Shown here in pieces: positions 21,601 through 28,497 of a stretch of 64,000 nucleotides of DNA. Origin of the DNA: Microglena sp. YARC. Lineage: Eukaryota; Chlorophyta; Chlorophyceae; Chlamydomonadales; Chlamydomonadaceae. The number at the start of each line of letters is the position of its first letter. Position 1 is the first letter of the stretch. The notes beneath the pieces are model-generated. The model did not search any database. It worked only from the letters and a program-made list of their open reading frames with translations, and had not been told where the DNA came from. Location of the stretch: NCBI GenBank assembly GCA_022414725.1, contig CM039462.1, forward strand, positions 128,047,314 through 128,111,313. Reading direction: 5' to 3'. The translations under genes were made by a program, and so were the position numbers.

Positions 21601-21760
21601 TTAAGATGTTGGAAGCAGCCATGCGCCTCATGACCTCGCGTCCGTAGACAGCGATCTGCCTGGAGTGCAAATTCTCATCGAGCACGACCTCAGAGACAAC
21701 CATTTTTGTTTTTTTCGAGCAGGACTTGACAGGAGAATGAAGGCGCTTGTTAGCAGACAT
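8331..21760 (-). CDS. UBA1: Ubiquitin-activating enzyme E1 (gene span, exons 1-10)
   Basis: E1 adenylates ubiquitin with ATP, captures it as a thioester on a catalytic cysteine and passes it to E2 enzymes in the cytosol and nucleus. Ten exons in order on the minus strand rebuild most of a plant-type E1. The N-terminal adenylation half includes [10 protein letters not shown] and GLGCEIAKN. The first catalytic-cysteine half-domain follows. The active adenylation domain has [18 protein letters not shown] and [12 protein letters not shown]. The catalytic segment is PMCTVHSFP, followed by the second catalytic-cysteine domain. Introns use GT/AG. Exons 1, 2, 3, 5, 7 and 8 are open; exons 4, 6, 9 and 10 carry single-base indels. 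Exons 11 and 12 of this copy survive only as indel-rich versions at 4.2-4.6 and 2.4-2.8 kb. Whether it is functional or a pseudogene cannot be decided from this sequence alone. Confidence 0.93.
8767..9010 (-). repeat. Two in-frame copies of exon 10 5' end with acceptors
   Basis: Starts at 9010 (ctcccccag|TCAGGCGCCATC) and 8851 (ccccag|TCTAGTGCCATC). They encode [20 protein letters not shown] and [20 protein letters not shown], both open, with a few changes relative to exon 10. They sit directly before full-length exon 10 and could compete for its acceptor. Confidence 0.88.
9068..9150 (-). repeat. Truncated copy of exon 9 interior/3' part
   Basis: The minus strand encodes [17 protein letters not shown], matching [16 protein letters not shown] of exon 9. 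It marks the end of the donor half of intron 9. Confidence 0.8.
9170..9550. repeat. CACCACCCACACGCAACCC repeat, donor side of intron 9
   Basis: About a dozen imperfect ~35-bp units. GT/GGGTG-rich on the coding strand. It gives long spurious open frames on both strands. Confidence 0.88.
9557..9786 (-). CDS. UBA1: UBA1 exon 9, two +1 insertions
   Basis: It encodes [40 protein letters not shown], then [20 protein letters not shown] and HAAFVQ, with donor CCAG|GTGAG. This is the second catalytic-cysteine domain. Two extra T near 9645-9665 shift the frame; removing both gives 76 codons. The APKRFPRPL motif is typical of E1. Confidence 0.88.
10025..10332 (-). repeat. Two truncated copies of exon 9 5' end with acceptor
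   Basis: The first starts at 10119 with cccgcag|GTAGTGGATGTGTTGG and runs to [10 protein letters not shown] with one stop. The second, near 10283-10332, is more diverged ([11 protein letters not shown]). Spacers are ggttgggtttgg on the plus strand. Confidence 0.82.
10480..10830. repeat. ~100-bp repeat (acccaacctaccctatctgaac), intron 8
   Basis: Three units of acccaaccagctgagccaaa plus agcaacctaacgtacctgaac. Mid-intron 8. CA/C-rich on the plus strand. Flanking motifs (ggccagtgttgaccca at 10350 and 10827) belong to a dispersed repeat also seen at 1.3-1.6 and 24.5 kb. Confidence 0.85.
10905..10983 (-). repeat. Truncated copy of exon 8 3' end with donor
   Basis: The minus strand encodes [20 protein letters not shown] then AQLEQ|GTGGG, in frame and similar to the end of exon 8 (GPAEANTFL...AKAQLEQ). 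It lacks the central part of the exon-8 tail. Confidence 0.85.
11090..11344 (-). CDS. UBA1: UBA1 exon 8 (catalytic cysteine)
   Basis: 85 codons, open, from [20 protein letters not shown] through [20 protein letters not shown] to AAAKAQLEQ. The cysteine of PMCTVHSFP is the expected ubiquitin-thioester residue. Acceptor cccacag|GTGGTGATTCCTGG, donor GAGCAG|GTGGGT. The 100-bp satellite at 32.4-40.3 kb has the acceptor and first ~20 nt of an exon like this one at its core. Confidence 0.95.
11500..12400 (-). repeat. Six truncated copies of exon 7 3' end with donor
   Basis: Copies ending near 12284, 12140, 11766, 11685, 11605 and 11524 match the exon-7 end ([19 protein letters not shown]). The longest, 12284-12395, reaches back to [10 protein letters not shown]. 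The last three retain only about 25 nt of exon and recur every 80 bp with aaattcaaattcgaac spacers. 11850-12110 holds an AT-richer unique insert. Confidence 0.9.
12462..12936 (-). CDS. UBA1: UBA1 exon 7 (active adenylation domain core)
   Basis: 475 nt, fully open, from YDGQISIFG to [10 protein letters not shown]. It holds the ATP-binding [12 protein letters not shown] loop, the acidic VTDDD segment, [25 protein letters not shown] and [17 protein letters not shown]. Acceptor ctgtccag|GTATGAC, donor CACAG|GTATG. This is the best-preserved exon and fixes the identity of the gene. Confidence 0.96.
12950..13290. repeat. GGGTTAGGGTGAGGGCGGGG repeat, acceptor side of intron 6
   Basis: Gagggcggggggttagggt units followed by ggtggtggtg lie before exon 7. 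They are C-rich on the coding strand. They resemble telomere repeats superficially but are short and degenerate. Confidence 0.8.
13290..13935 (-). repeat. Four truncated copies of exon 6 3' end and donor
   Basis: Copies end at donors near 13303, 13472, 13693 and 13856. They encode QW-YFDSIES-type segments and continue towards CCAGTGGGCTCAAG|GT. Several begin at ctgtccaccag, which could serve as an acceptor and make them 60-80-nt cassettes. Spacers are (gtggtg)n on the plus strand. Confidence 0.85.
14022..14352 (-). CDS. UBA1: UBA1 exon 6, frameshifted
   Basis: The acceptor ttgcccag|GCTGAG leads into [19 protein letters not shown] and [19 protein letters not shown]. After a frameshift near a TGA come [16 protein letters not shown] and [12 protein letters not shown], with donor CTCAAG|GTAGG. 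This is the four-helix and return part of the N-terminal adenylation half. At least two single-base changes are needed for a continuous frame; one, an extra base in gtacaaacc, is absent from the downstream partial copies (gtaaaacc). Confidence 0.82.
14470..14702 (-). repeat. Two truncated copies of exon 6 5' end with acceptor
   Basis: At about 14474-14500 and 14664-14695 the minus strand reads gccctgctcag|GCTGTCAGACCGGG and gccttgctcag|GCTGAGACCAGGC. Both match the exon-6 start GCTGAGACCGGGCACGCC. G-rich spacers with gatggggagg motifs surround them. Confidence 0.8.
14808..15012. repeat. Dispersed repeat in intron 5, copy 1 (ggctccgccaaaaa end)
   Basis: This block shares ttggcggagagtg, agttacgag, ccgttg.ctga.gtgtc, a cggacaaacgg stretch and ggctccgccaaaaa with 28275-28497 in the same order. 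Probably a non-autonomous mobile element. Confidence 0.75.
15076..15233 (-). CDS. UBA1: UBA1 exon 5
   Basis: 158 nt in frame encode [19 protein letters not shown] through [18 protein letters not shown], with donor GAG|GTATGG. The segment leads from the first catalytic-cysteine half-domain back to the adenylation half. FDRPPLLH is a hallmark of eukaryotic E1. No indels. Confidence 0.93.
15258..15355. repeat. (GT)n followed by a ~33-nt poly-G tract
   Basis: This pure dinucleotide then homopolymer lies between exon 5 and the first truncated copy. On the coding strand it is poly-C then (CA)n, an exaggerated pyrimidine-rich acceptor context. Confidence 0.95.
15358..15860 (-). repeat. Four truncated copies of exon 5 5' end with acceptor
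   Basis: Starts lie at 15407, 15560, 15727 and 15860. Each reads gtgtaccag|GTGGCATCGTGACTCAG and encodes GGIVTQVK(N/S/Y)AKVLFFNTV before ending in poly-C/CA. Spacers are (gt)n and poly-G on the plus strand. All lie on the acceptor side of intron 4, ahead of full-length exon 5. Confidence 0.93.
15966..15998 (-). repeat. Truncated copy of exon 4 3' end with donor
   Basis: The minus strand reads GACACCAGCTTATATGGGGA then GTACCTGAGAG|GTTAGCC, encoding [11 protein letters not shown]. It keeps the four-G run missing from exon 4 itself. It sits at the boundary where intron 4 switches from CA-rich to GT-rich on the plus strand. Confidence 0.85.
16000..16735. repeat. ACACACCTACACACTCACAC minisatellite in intron 4
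   Basis: Tens of imperfect 18-24-bp units of acacacctacacactcac or acacacctacacactgac. The array is GT-rich on the coding strand, on the donor side of intron 4. Confidence 0.9.
16788..16929 (-). CDS. UBA1: UBA1 exon 4, frameshifted
   Basis: It encodes [17 protein letters not shown], then a lysine-rich link, then [14 protein letters not shown] and YLRG, with donor CGAG|GTGAGT. It covers the end of the first catalytic-cysteine half-domain. Three local problems break the frame: an extra G at the acceptor side, a run of seven A near 16850 where six would restore the frame, and three G where the copy at 15966 has four. All are homopolymer-associated, which suggests consensus error. Confidence 0.8.
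17022..17043 (-). repeat. Copy of exon 4 5' end with in-frame acceptor
   Basis: The minus strand reads acatccag|GATGGTGAGTGCGTC, encoding [17 protein letters not shown], then runs into poly-C and poly-A. Its acceptor is in frame with exon 3, unlike the one on the longer exon-4 copy at 16929. It may therefore be used, or may be a decoy. Confidence 0.8.
17386..17880. repeat. 46-55-bp tandem repeat (aaacaaaatggccatagtac + CA tract)
   Basis: About nine units of ttgaaacaaaatggccatag followed by a variable (ca)n tract. Three central units at 17430-17540 are nearly identical. Confidence 0.88.
17945..18175. repeat. Dispersed repeat (gcgcgtttcgcgcagttttt), copy 1
   Basis: A unique-looking block with agccccactgcgcgtttcgc and caaccccctgtgggcgcagc recurs at 26985-27165 in the same orientation. 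It is inserted among the cacacac repeats of intron 3, and the DNA to 18360 shows no tandem repeat. No coding potential was recognised. Confidence 0.8.
18500..19360. repeat. Near-identical ~425-bp direct duplication within intron 3
   Basis: Sequence around 18500-18935 recurs 425 bp downstream at about 18925-19360. From 18716-18935 against 19141-19360 I see no differences. The unit holds three exon-3-end copies. This points to a recent duplication layered on older repeats. Confidence 0.85.
19629..19716. repeat. CT microsatellite just inside intron 3
   Basis: A (ct)n tract with ctccct interruptions lies directly after the exon-3 donor, GA-rich on the coding strand. It is followed by cacacacac. 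Confidence 0.9.
19728..19982 (-). CDS. UBA1: UBA1 exon 3
   Basis: 85 codons in frame run from [16 protein letters not shown] to VEDERLQFQ, with donor CAG|GTGTGTGTG. It includes [21 protein letters not shown], typical of the N-terminal adenylation half, and enters the first catalytic-cysteine half-domain at [18 protein letters not shown]. The exon is intact. It is bracketed on both sides by truncated copies of its own ends. Confidence 0.93.
20124..20170 (-). repeat. Truncated copy of exon 3 5' end with acceptor (proximal)
   Basis: The minus strand reads cacccacacag|GTGGTTGTGGTCACC, encoding [18 protein letters not shown]. It carries the same truncation and the same flanking gtgggtgtg repeat as the distal copy. 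Confidence 0.87.
20296..20342 (-). repeat. Truncated copy of exon 3 5' end with acceptor (distal)
   Basis: The minus strand reads cccacacag|TTTGTCGTAGTCACC and continues as [18 protein letters not shown], then dissolves into G-rich repeat. It matches the start of exon 3 ([16 protein letters not shown]). Confidence 0.85.
20360..20960. repeat. GGGTGTGGGTGAGGGT array in UBA1 intron 2
   Basis: Gtgggtgtgagggtgtgggt-type units run from about 20360 to 20790 and are CA/C-rich on the coding strand. The remainder to 20960 is a short unique stretch followed by a gggtgggtgggtgg tract next to the exon-2 donor. Confidence 0.8.
20977..21194 (-). CDS. UBA1: UBA1 exon 2
   Basis: The acceptor ctgtag|CC completes the alanine codon of the [16 protein letters not shown] segment. 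218 nt stay in frame to KQFQ, and the donor is CCAG|GTAAAA. The exon continues the N-terminal Rossmann-like adenylation half ([25 protein letters not shown]). No indel is visible. Confidence 0.92.
21568..21760 (-). CDS. UBA1: UBA1 exon 1 (start codon, N-terminus)
   Basis: The exon encodes 64 codons plus one base, from [10 protein letters not shown] to [10 protein letters not shown]. It holds the conserved [12 protein letters not shown] segment and the glycine-rich nucleotide-fold start of the inactive adenylation half. The donor is GAAATTG|GTCAGT. The chosen ATG at 21760 gives a short lysine-rich leader before DENLHSRQ. The frame stays open upstream to 22018, so an earlier start is possible but unlike known E1 sequences. 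Confidence 0.9.
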
Positions 21761-22740
21761 AACGGGACGGATCCCACTGTTTAGCGAAGAATAAACAGCC
21801 TCGTTTAAATACGAGGCGAGCCCGAGTGTACTGCCACAAAGTACAACTCTCCAGCATGTGGTGCGGGAGAAATAGGAATTATTGGGTCGACCCCCGGTGT
21901 CGACTCTGGCCGTGGCCTGTCTCCGACAAAGTAATGTGATGTAATATTTCAAGGAAGGCCTGTGACAACGCAATGTGTGTTGATTGCCATAGGGTTGAAC
22001 AGTGAGCACAGTGAGCAAGCTAAAATGTGTGTGAGAAACCAGATAACTGGTAAAATATTGGTTGCAACCGAGGGCAGAAAAATCTGAACATGGCTCATTA
22101 AATCAGGAATCCCCCCTCTTCTGTTTCTTTTTTTGTTATGCATCTAAGAAAGTGTGGATAAATGTAGAAGTATAAATTACATATCTCAAGTCCACGATGG
22201 CACCATGGGCCCAAAGAAGCAGCAATTTTAGTGGCCCTTGCCCATCCAACATAAGAATTGCTGCATATCAAGTTCCTGATGAGATAGCGTCACAATATAC
22301 TTCAATACGAATCATGATTCTATAGAGACAGCAATCTTACCTGAACTGCGACCTGGGAAGGCAGCAAGGTCTATCACGAGTCGTTATTGACCAGTAGGGG
22401 AGGTTTGTGCCCCCGAGCCCCCATATAATATATAACAGGCTCCTTCGTCGCCACCCGAGTGATTGATTGAGTGTTGTTAACCTATTTGGGGTTGACCAGA
22501 ATAATGAAAGGGAGCTGCCAAGAAGCTTTCAAGCGTAGACCCGAATAGAAACAGAAGTTAATAGTTAAACTTGTGAGCACTTCAACCATATGTATTCATT
22601 TTGTTGCTGTTAGACTGGTGATCTAATCAGGGTTGTGAATTCATTTTGTTGCTGTTAGAATGGTGAACTAATCATCGTTCTCCTGCCGGGGCATGCATTA
22701 TTGTTAGAATGGTGAACTACCTGCACAAGGATGCTTAGTT
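21761..22740. other. Upstream region of UBA1, no element recognised
   Basis: Expected to hold the promoter and 5' UTR of the 8.3-21.8 kb UBA1 copy. I see no convincing TATA box or tandem repeat apart from three partial repeats of tgttagaatggtgaacta at 22600-22720. Confidence 0.4.
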
Positions 22741-23050
22741 GCACCGTAACTGCTTAGTGGCACCGTAATTTATCATCCCTTTTTTTTCTTCTTCTTGTGA
22801 CTTCTCATTTGTTAGCTTCTTACCTCCGCCACTGTAAGTGGTTGAGATCTGGGTCCGGCTCTAAGGGGTTTAATACCTACGCCACCAAAACGGTGGTTGG
22901 GAGTTTGGTTTGTTTGTCCTCGACACACCCCTGATGTAATGGGGTTTTTTGCTTTGTGGGTGCTTTTTCTTTTTGTTTAAAGCACAGAGTCTCATACACC
23001 CTCGCGGTGTCAAGTAGACTTTAACATGTAATGTAATGTAATGTAAGGAT
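22740..23050 (-). mobile_element. ACATT-tailed dispersed repeat, copy 1 (full)
   Basis: A ~300-bp element contains tcaagtagactttaacatg, acaccctcgcggtgtcaag, a ctttttctttttg box and gcgtaggtattaaacccctt on one strand or the other. It ends in (tgtaa)n at 23030-23045. The reverse-complement full copy is at 32000-32300. The terminal pentanucleotide tail suggests non-LTR-type retroposition. The frame encoding CALNKKKKH is not a gene. Confidence 0.8.
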
Positions 23051-23560
23051 GGTACATTGGTATCTAGATCTAGATACCAATGTAGCATCCGTGTGCATAT
23101 AGTTAACCATTCTAACAGTTGCTTGTTACACAACTTTGAGATTACGCATCACGATTGGGTTGCAGTCAAACAAACGTGTCACACGAATCACCCAGACCTT
23201 AACTAAAACGACCGCAAGCGGAGGACGCTAAATGCTTGTGTGGACGATTTTTGCTGCAGTTTAGGGGTTAGGCCAGCTTGGACGCCGGGACCCTAAACTC
23301 TCCGGTTTAGTGGCTAAGCCAAACCTTAAGCTAAACGGGCGTGTGTGATCGACCTGCAACTGGTGGAATGTTTCTAACCATCTTCCCGAAAGTTAAGGCC
23401 CGCTTAGAGGTCGACCCTGAACCCTCCAAAACACAATCCTTATGACCCTTAACTGGTTGGAAACAGGCCGTAAGTTGATACAAGGGTGAGGTACAACAAG
23501 GAAGCTGCTGCTCGTAGCTGAAAAGAAAATATTAATAATAAAGCCTGTTGGGGCGTGGTA
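23050..23560. other. Intergenic, nothing recognised
   Basis: Mixed unique sequence with several ttaag/taaac motifs. A (gg)ttggaaacaggcc motif resembles the one at 10365. No gene or array seen. Confidence 0.4.
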
Positions 23561-23730
23561 TTAAGTGAGCTCCGTCTTACGGTGGGAGGGAACGGGTTGC
23601 TACTTTACCGGGACAAAGCCATGATGGCGGTTGACAACGACCGCGAACACTGAAGCGCACCCGTGGGGAATCGAACCCGGCACCAACGTCCTTCAAGAAG
23701 CTTTGCCACTGAGCCATTCGGGGAAGAGAG
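23560..23730 (-). mobile_element. tRNA-derived SINE, family A
   Basis: The minus strand starts ccgaatggctcagtggcaa (A-box-like) and has gggttcgattcccc (B box) about 40 nt later. A body with tgtcaaccgccat and gtaaagtagc follows. The same head and body recur at 31842-32000. It is not a functional tRNA gene because the stems do not pair throughout. Confidence 0.75.
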
Positions 23731-24039
23731 AGAGGATTTAGTTACATACTCAGCAAAAATCAACGCCGAGACTGAACAGCGCCGAGGCAGCTGGACAGTT
23801 TTATAACAGTGAGGGTTTGGGCAACATACCCCTCAGAACCTGGTCCAGGAGGTGACCTCCAAAAAAGCGTACGAAAGAGCAAATAAAAGGCTTGACAACA
23901 AGCAATGCGAACTACCAAGGCATAGAGAAACTAGCGAATTAAGTGTATATTGTAGAAGGGCTGAGAGTTGCCGAGGCCTAAAAAGCGAGATTCTACAAGA
24001 AGAAGCCCTTCATGTAGTACCCTGGTGCAACGGTGACTA

Positions 24040-24300
24040 TAGCTAGCTCCGGCTTAGGCTCTGGTGTCCTTAACTTCACCGCCCAGTCTGGAGGGCGGTA
24101 TGGTCCAGACCCGGTGGTTAAGGCTTCGGCCACCGGAGTTCGAGCCCCGCTGCCGGAAGACGGCGGGTGCTTTCTCGAGTCCGACTTTAGGGCGGTGTTG
24201 TTTCACTGCTAGGACATGAGCCCCTTGTAATCTTTCTACTTCACGTCCTGTGAGTAACTGTATTACACGGATGTAACAATTTTAATTTCAATACCCTGGT
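24040..24300 (+). mobile_element. tRNA-like SINE, family C
   Basis: Tagctccggctta.gc and ggtgtccttaacttcac lead into ccggtggttaaggcttcggc and ggagttcgagccccgctgcc (A- and B-box-like). The tail is ggatgtaacaattttaattt. Partial copies lie at 24361-24460, 57500-57745 and 58380-58640. Confidence 0.75.
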
Positions 24301-24360
24301 ACAGATGCGACTGGTTGGAAGTTGATAGGTGGAAGACAGGGAGCTGCCCAGAAGCTGTTT

Positions 24361-24460
24361 CATGTATGGTGTTCGAGCCCCGCTGCCGGAAGACGGCGGA
24401 TGGTTTCTCGAGTCCGACTTTAGGGCGGTGTTGTTTCACTGCTAGGACATGAGCCCCTTG
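24361..24460 (+). mobile_element. SINE family C, partial copy
   Basis: It starts at tgttcgagccccgctgccgg and runs through actttagggcggtgttgttt to gagccccttgg. It has lost its head and tail. Confidence 0.75.
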
Positions 24461-24794
24461 GAAGAGAAAAAAATACTTGTAGCAAAAAACAGAACCGTGG
24501 CTATTTTTACAGTGCCTTAGGCAGGCCAGTGTTGACCCAAGTACCCAACACGATCCCCCACCACTGCATCTTGGGTGGGGCCTCCAACCAATCCACCCAA
24601 CAGAACAGCTCACTAACCGCCATCAGTTCATCAGAACTTGACAGAAGGTAATGGCGCATCCAGGGTGGGGCTCCAACCATTCTCACAACACAACACAACA
24701 CAACAAAACACAACAGCTCACGAGCCACAGACAGTTCAGCTACAAAGCAACAAGACCTCTGCGACAGCAGCGTCTACAAGAGCTTAAGAATTCA

Positions 24795-24876
24795 TCAGGA
24801 CTCGATGGTCACTAAGGACGCACCCAGATCCTCTCCATCTTCATCCTCGCAGGCCACCAAGATGGTCAATATGAGC
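24795..24876 (-). pseudogene. Truncated copy of UBA1 exon 12 3' end
   Basis: The minus strand encodes LVACEDEDGEDLGASLVTIE then stops, matching VVACEDDDGEDLDAPLVSIK at the true C-terminus (25467). Adjacent cagcagcgtctacaagagct motifs recur at 24765, 24890 and 25430, so the 3' end of the gene is also tandemly duplicated. Confidence 0.85.
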
Positions 24877-24979
24877 ATCAGCAGCGTCTAAGAGCTATCC
24901 TAACGAGCCACAGGCCCACAGACAGTTCATGATGGCCAAGTTGTTGCGGTAGATACGGATCTCCTACCATCCACACAAC

Positions 24980-25420
24980 ATGATCCTAAGCTACACAGCA
25001 CCTAAGCCTTCAGCTACACAGCACCAATGCCTTCAGCTACACAGCAAAAAGGCCTTCAGCTTCACAGCACAAAGGCCTTTAGCTACACAGCATCAAGGCC
25101 TTCAGCTACACAGCACCAAAGCCTACAGCTACACAGCACAAAGGCTTTCAGCTTCACAGCACCACAGCCTTCAGCTAAGCATCACAAAGACCTTTAGCTA
25201 CACAGCACAAAGGCCTTCAGCTATACAGCACAAAGGCCTTTAGCTACACAACACCGAAGCCTTCAGCTACACAGCACGAAGGCCTTTAGCTACACAGCAT
25301 CAAGGCCATAAGCTACACAGCATCAAGGCCTTAAGCTATACAACACCAAAGTCTTCAGCTACACAGCACCAAGGCCTTTAGCTACACAGCACCTAAGCCT
25401 TCAGCTACACAGCAATGAAG
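24980..25420. repeat. 23-bp minisatellite (ccttcagctacacagcacca)
   Basis: About 19 units of aaggccttcagctacacagca downstream of UBA1 exon 12. Little divergence. Confidence 0.93.
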
Positions 25421-25466
25421 CCTCGGTATCAGCAGCGTCTACAAGAGCTCGCGAGCCACAGCCAGT

Positions 25467-25703
25467 TCATCGGAACTTGATGGACACCAAGGGTGCATCC
25501 AGATCCTCGCCATCGTCGTCTTCGCAGGCCACCACGATGTCGAAATGCTTGCGGTAGGCAGGGATTTCCATTTTCGCAACCGTGCCCACGAGGCTGCTCA
25601 TGGTCTGCGTTAGACGCTCCTTTTGCCTGGAGCTGTACATTAGGCTTTGGCCGCAGCTGATGGAGTAGGCAGTCAGTTTACGTTCTGAGAAATAGTCGAG
25701 CAC
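25467..25703 (-). CDS. UBA1: UBA1 exon 12 of upstream copy (C-terminus)
   Basis: The acceptor ccctcag|GTGCTCGAC leads into VLDYFSERKLTAYSISCGQS through KMEIPAYRKHFDIVVACEDD to PLVSIKFR and TGA: 78 codons, open. This is the E1 ubiquitin-fold domain. TAYSISCG and VVACEDDDG match plant E1 closely. It is the intact counterpart of the broken copy at 2.44-2.77 kb and belongs to a second UBA1 gene whose N-terminal exons are not in this window. Confidence 0.94.
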   Translation of the reverse strand: MLDYFSERKLTAYSISCGQSLMYSSRQKERLTQTMSSLVGTVAKMEIPAYRKHFDIVVACEDDDGEDLDAPLVSIKFR

Positions 25704-25813
25704 CTGAGGGAGTGGGTTGGGTTGGATGAGTAGGTTTGGTTTTGGTTTGGTTCGGGATGGATGGGGCAGGGTAGGGCAGGTTTAGTTGGGTTGGCAAGGG
25801 TGTGGGTTAGGCG

Positions 25814-25895
25814 CTTCTTGTGCTTAGGGAACATGGAGCTGAACATCAGGATTTGCCCGCAGCTGGTGGAGTAGGCAGTCAGCCCGCTTTTGAGA
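25814..25895 (-). pseudogene. Truncated copy of exon 12 5' part
   Basis: The minus strand encodes LTAYSTSCGQILMFSSMFPK then HKKRL, matching LTAYSISCGQSLMYS of exon 12. It sits on the acceptor side of intron 11. Confidence 0.85.
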
Positions 25896-25999
25896 AACAG
25901 GTTGTGTTGGGTGGGATGGCAAGTAAGGGCTGGGCTAGGTGGGGAGGTTTGGGCTGGGGGTTGGATTGGGTTGGGATGGCTTGGTGGTTGGTTGGAGTG

Positions 26000-26740
26000 G
26001 AGCGGGGTTGGGTACGATACTACGGTGTGGTACAGTACTCAGTGGTATGGTGTGGTATGGTGTGGTACAATGTGGTGTGGTACGGTACGGTAGAAAAGAG
26101 TGTGGTATGGTGTGGTATGGAAGGGTTTGGTATGGTACAATGTGGTGTGGTATGGTACATTATGGTATGGTACGGTACAATGTGGTGAGGTACGGTACAA
26201 TGTGGTGTGGTACGGTACAATGTCGTATGGAAGGGAGTGGTATTGGACGATGTGGTATGGTATGGCTTGGTATGATGTAGTATGGAAGGGTTTGGTATGG
26301 TTCAATGTGGTGTGGTATGGTACATCACAGTGTGGTATGGAAGGGTGTGGTATGGTACTGCGTGGTCTGGTGTGGTACAGTACAATGGGGTGTGATGTGG
26401 TGTGGTATGGTGTGGTATGGTGTGGTATGGTACAATGTGGTATGGTACGGTATGGAAGGGTGTGGTATGGTGTGGTATGGAAGGGTGTGGTACAACGTGG
26501 TGCGGTGTGGTATGGAAGGGTGTGGTATGGTGCTGCGTGGTATGGTGTGGTACGGTACAATGGGGTGTGGTGTGGTATGGTGTGGTATGGTACAATGTGG
26601 TATGGTACGGTATGGAAGGGTGTGATATGGTGTGGTATGGAAGGGTGTGGTACAACGTTGTGCGGTGTGGTATGGAAGGGTGTGGTATGGTACAATGTGG
26701 TGTGGTATGGTACGGTGTGGTATGGTACAGCCTGTTACTC
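26000..26740. repeat. TGTGGTATGGTACAATG array, part 1
   Basis: 10-15-bp units of tgtggtatgg, ggtacaatg and ggaaggg occur in higher-order blocks. CA/CAT-rich on the coding strand of UBA1. It yields long spurious frames rich in VVWYG or HTTPYHT on opposite strands. Confidence 0.95.
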
Positions 26741-26984
26741 GAGTGCTGTACTGGAGGGGCGAGCACACGAGCGGAGGCCGCGGAACACCCTACAGTACAG
26801 GAAGACGTAACACCCTACAGTACAAGAAGACGTTACGCCGTTAAATACAGCCGCTCAGCGGGTCAGGCACCTCTTTCAAAATTCAAAATTCAAAATTCAA
26901 AAACGAAGAGAGACAGACCTGTATGTGACTTGTGTATTGAGTCCCCCCCCCTTCTTCCACATAAAAATACACATGTGCAGGGCA

Positions 26985-27165
26985 CTACAAAGCGCGTGCG
27001 GCAGCACGATTTTGCGCACGCTTTTTGAGCCCCACTGCGCGTTTCGCGCAGTTTTTTCAACCCCCTGTGGGCGCAGCGCACAGTTTTCGCGCATTTTGCA
27101 CTTCAATGCGCTGACCAATTTGATGTTTGTGCCTTTTGTGAAATTGTTGGCACGATGCGCCTTTC
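26985..27165. repeat. Dispersed repeat (gcgcgtttcgcgcagttttt), copy 2
   Basis: It matches 17945-18120 in order: agccccactgcgcgtttcgc, aaccccctgtgggcgcagcg, ttgcact and aatgcgctgaccaatttga. Confidence 0.8.
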
Positions 27166-27394
27166 TCGTGGGAGGGGATGATGGGGAAGGATGGGGATAA
27201 CCAATTTGACAAAATGTAGTACCTGCTCATGTTACCGAAATCCCCAGACCACAACTACCTATGCTGTGCCAATGTTTTCACACATCCTAGGAACCCCTTG
27301 ATGTTAAATGACTACTGAAGACTGACTGCCTGATTATTTTAAACTTTGATAGAGCCCTTTCCCAATACGAGTTGCCCACCAAGAGAGTGACGGG

Positions 27395-27397
<3 letters not shown>

Positions 27398-27430
<33 letters not shown>
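27398..27430. repeat. Poly-C tract (~33 nt)
   Basis: An uninterrupted C run flanked by gtgacggggtg and aagcagctttctg. Confidence 0.95.
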
Positions 27431-27432
<2 letters not shown>

Positions 27433-27807
27433 GCAGCTTTCTGTCTTCATGACTGCACGTATGTCTGGGTACTCCCCCCCACCCCCACCCCCTCATCTCG
27501 ATTGTTACATATTTTAAAAAGGGAAGAATACGTTTCCCCTGGAATTATTTAAGGATGAAGACCCCTATTGCTGGGTCTATGAGTGAATAGGTTCTTTAGC
27601 AACGCCATTTTTGTAATCATTCTCTGCAGAAAAAGTTGGACCCGCCCAAAGTTTTAATACAAGGCAACCCTCAAGCCATTCAAACTAAATCCTCCAGGTC
27701 GCTGTTTTGCGTCGTGTGACCCACCTCCCAGGGTGAAAGTCCTTTCACATCTTAAAAAAATAGCCAGTGGGTCTCCCTGATCTCCTTCAAGCAACCTTGC
27801 GGCTTTA

Positions 27808-27965
27808 ATGACGGTGGTTGGGAGTTTGGTTTGTTTGTCCTCGACACACACCTGATGTAATGTTTTTTTTTGCTTTGTGTGTGCTTTTTCTTTTTGTTTA
27901 AAGCACAGAGTCTCATACACCCTCGCGGTGTCAAGTAGACTTTAACATGTAATGTAATGTAAATT
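27808..27965 (-). mobile_element. ACATT-tailed dispersed repeat, copy 2 (truncated)
   Basis: It begins at acggtggttgggagtttggt, lacks the distal third of the element at 22740-23050, and ends with tgtaatgtaatgtaa. Confidence 0.85.
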
Positions 27966-28141
27966 GAGGCGTCAAGATATCTCCCACTGTGACATCCCCT
28001 TAGCGAGAAACTCTTTCTTTACCATGTGGTAGGGTTCTTCTCCTTATGAAGGAAGCTTAAAGGGTCCCTAGGACCGGAGCATCCCGACCCACGATGCAGT
28101 CCTTGCTTCTGTTATCGCTCTTGCATATCGAAAAGGGCTGA

Positions 28142-28215
28142 ACGTTTTGACTTTGAAATGCCCCGTGCCCCCCCCACCCCACCCCACCCCACCCCACCCC
28201 ACCCCACCCCACCTT
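28142..28215. repeat. CCCCA pentanucleotide tract
   Basis: (cccca)n, about nine units, inside the 2-kb insert. Confidence 0.95.
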
Positions 28216-28274
28216 TAAATTGATATAATGCTGGCAGTGCAATAGCACATGCCATGCATGTGAGACAAGTTTGA

Positions 28275-28497
28275 TGCAGCGTCGCCTGCGACGCTTATAA
28301 TTGGCGGAGAGTGATTGCGAGGGAGCGACAGGTGGCAACGAAGCGAGTTAGTTACGAGGCCGTTGGCTGAGGTGTCGGGCTTCATCACGGTCAGATGGAT
28401 GGATGGATGGTCGGTCGGTCGGTCGGTCGACCGGACAAATGGGTAGCACTGGGGGCTCCCGCCCCCCAGAAGGGGGGGGCTCCGCCAAAAACATGTT
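28275..28497. repeat. Dispersed repeat, copy 2 (ggctccgccaaaaa end)
   Basis: It shares ordered motifs with 14808-15012 and has an internal (ggtc)n/(atgg)n stretch. Confidence 0.75.

Noticed and set aside
22870..23040. Recurring small ORF MTPRGCMRLCALNKKKKH
   Set aside because: It is carried by every copy of the ACATT-tailed repeat and is truncated differently each time. It is a repeat-encoded frame, not a gene.
26039..26810. Overlapping frames on both strands (YHTTPYHT and VVWYGM types)
   Set aside because: Both strands of a ggtatggt array are open by composition. No conserved domain.
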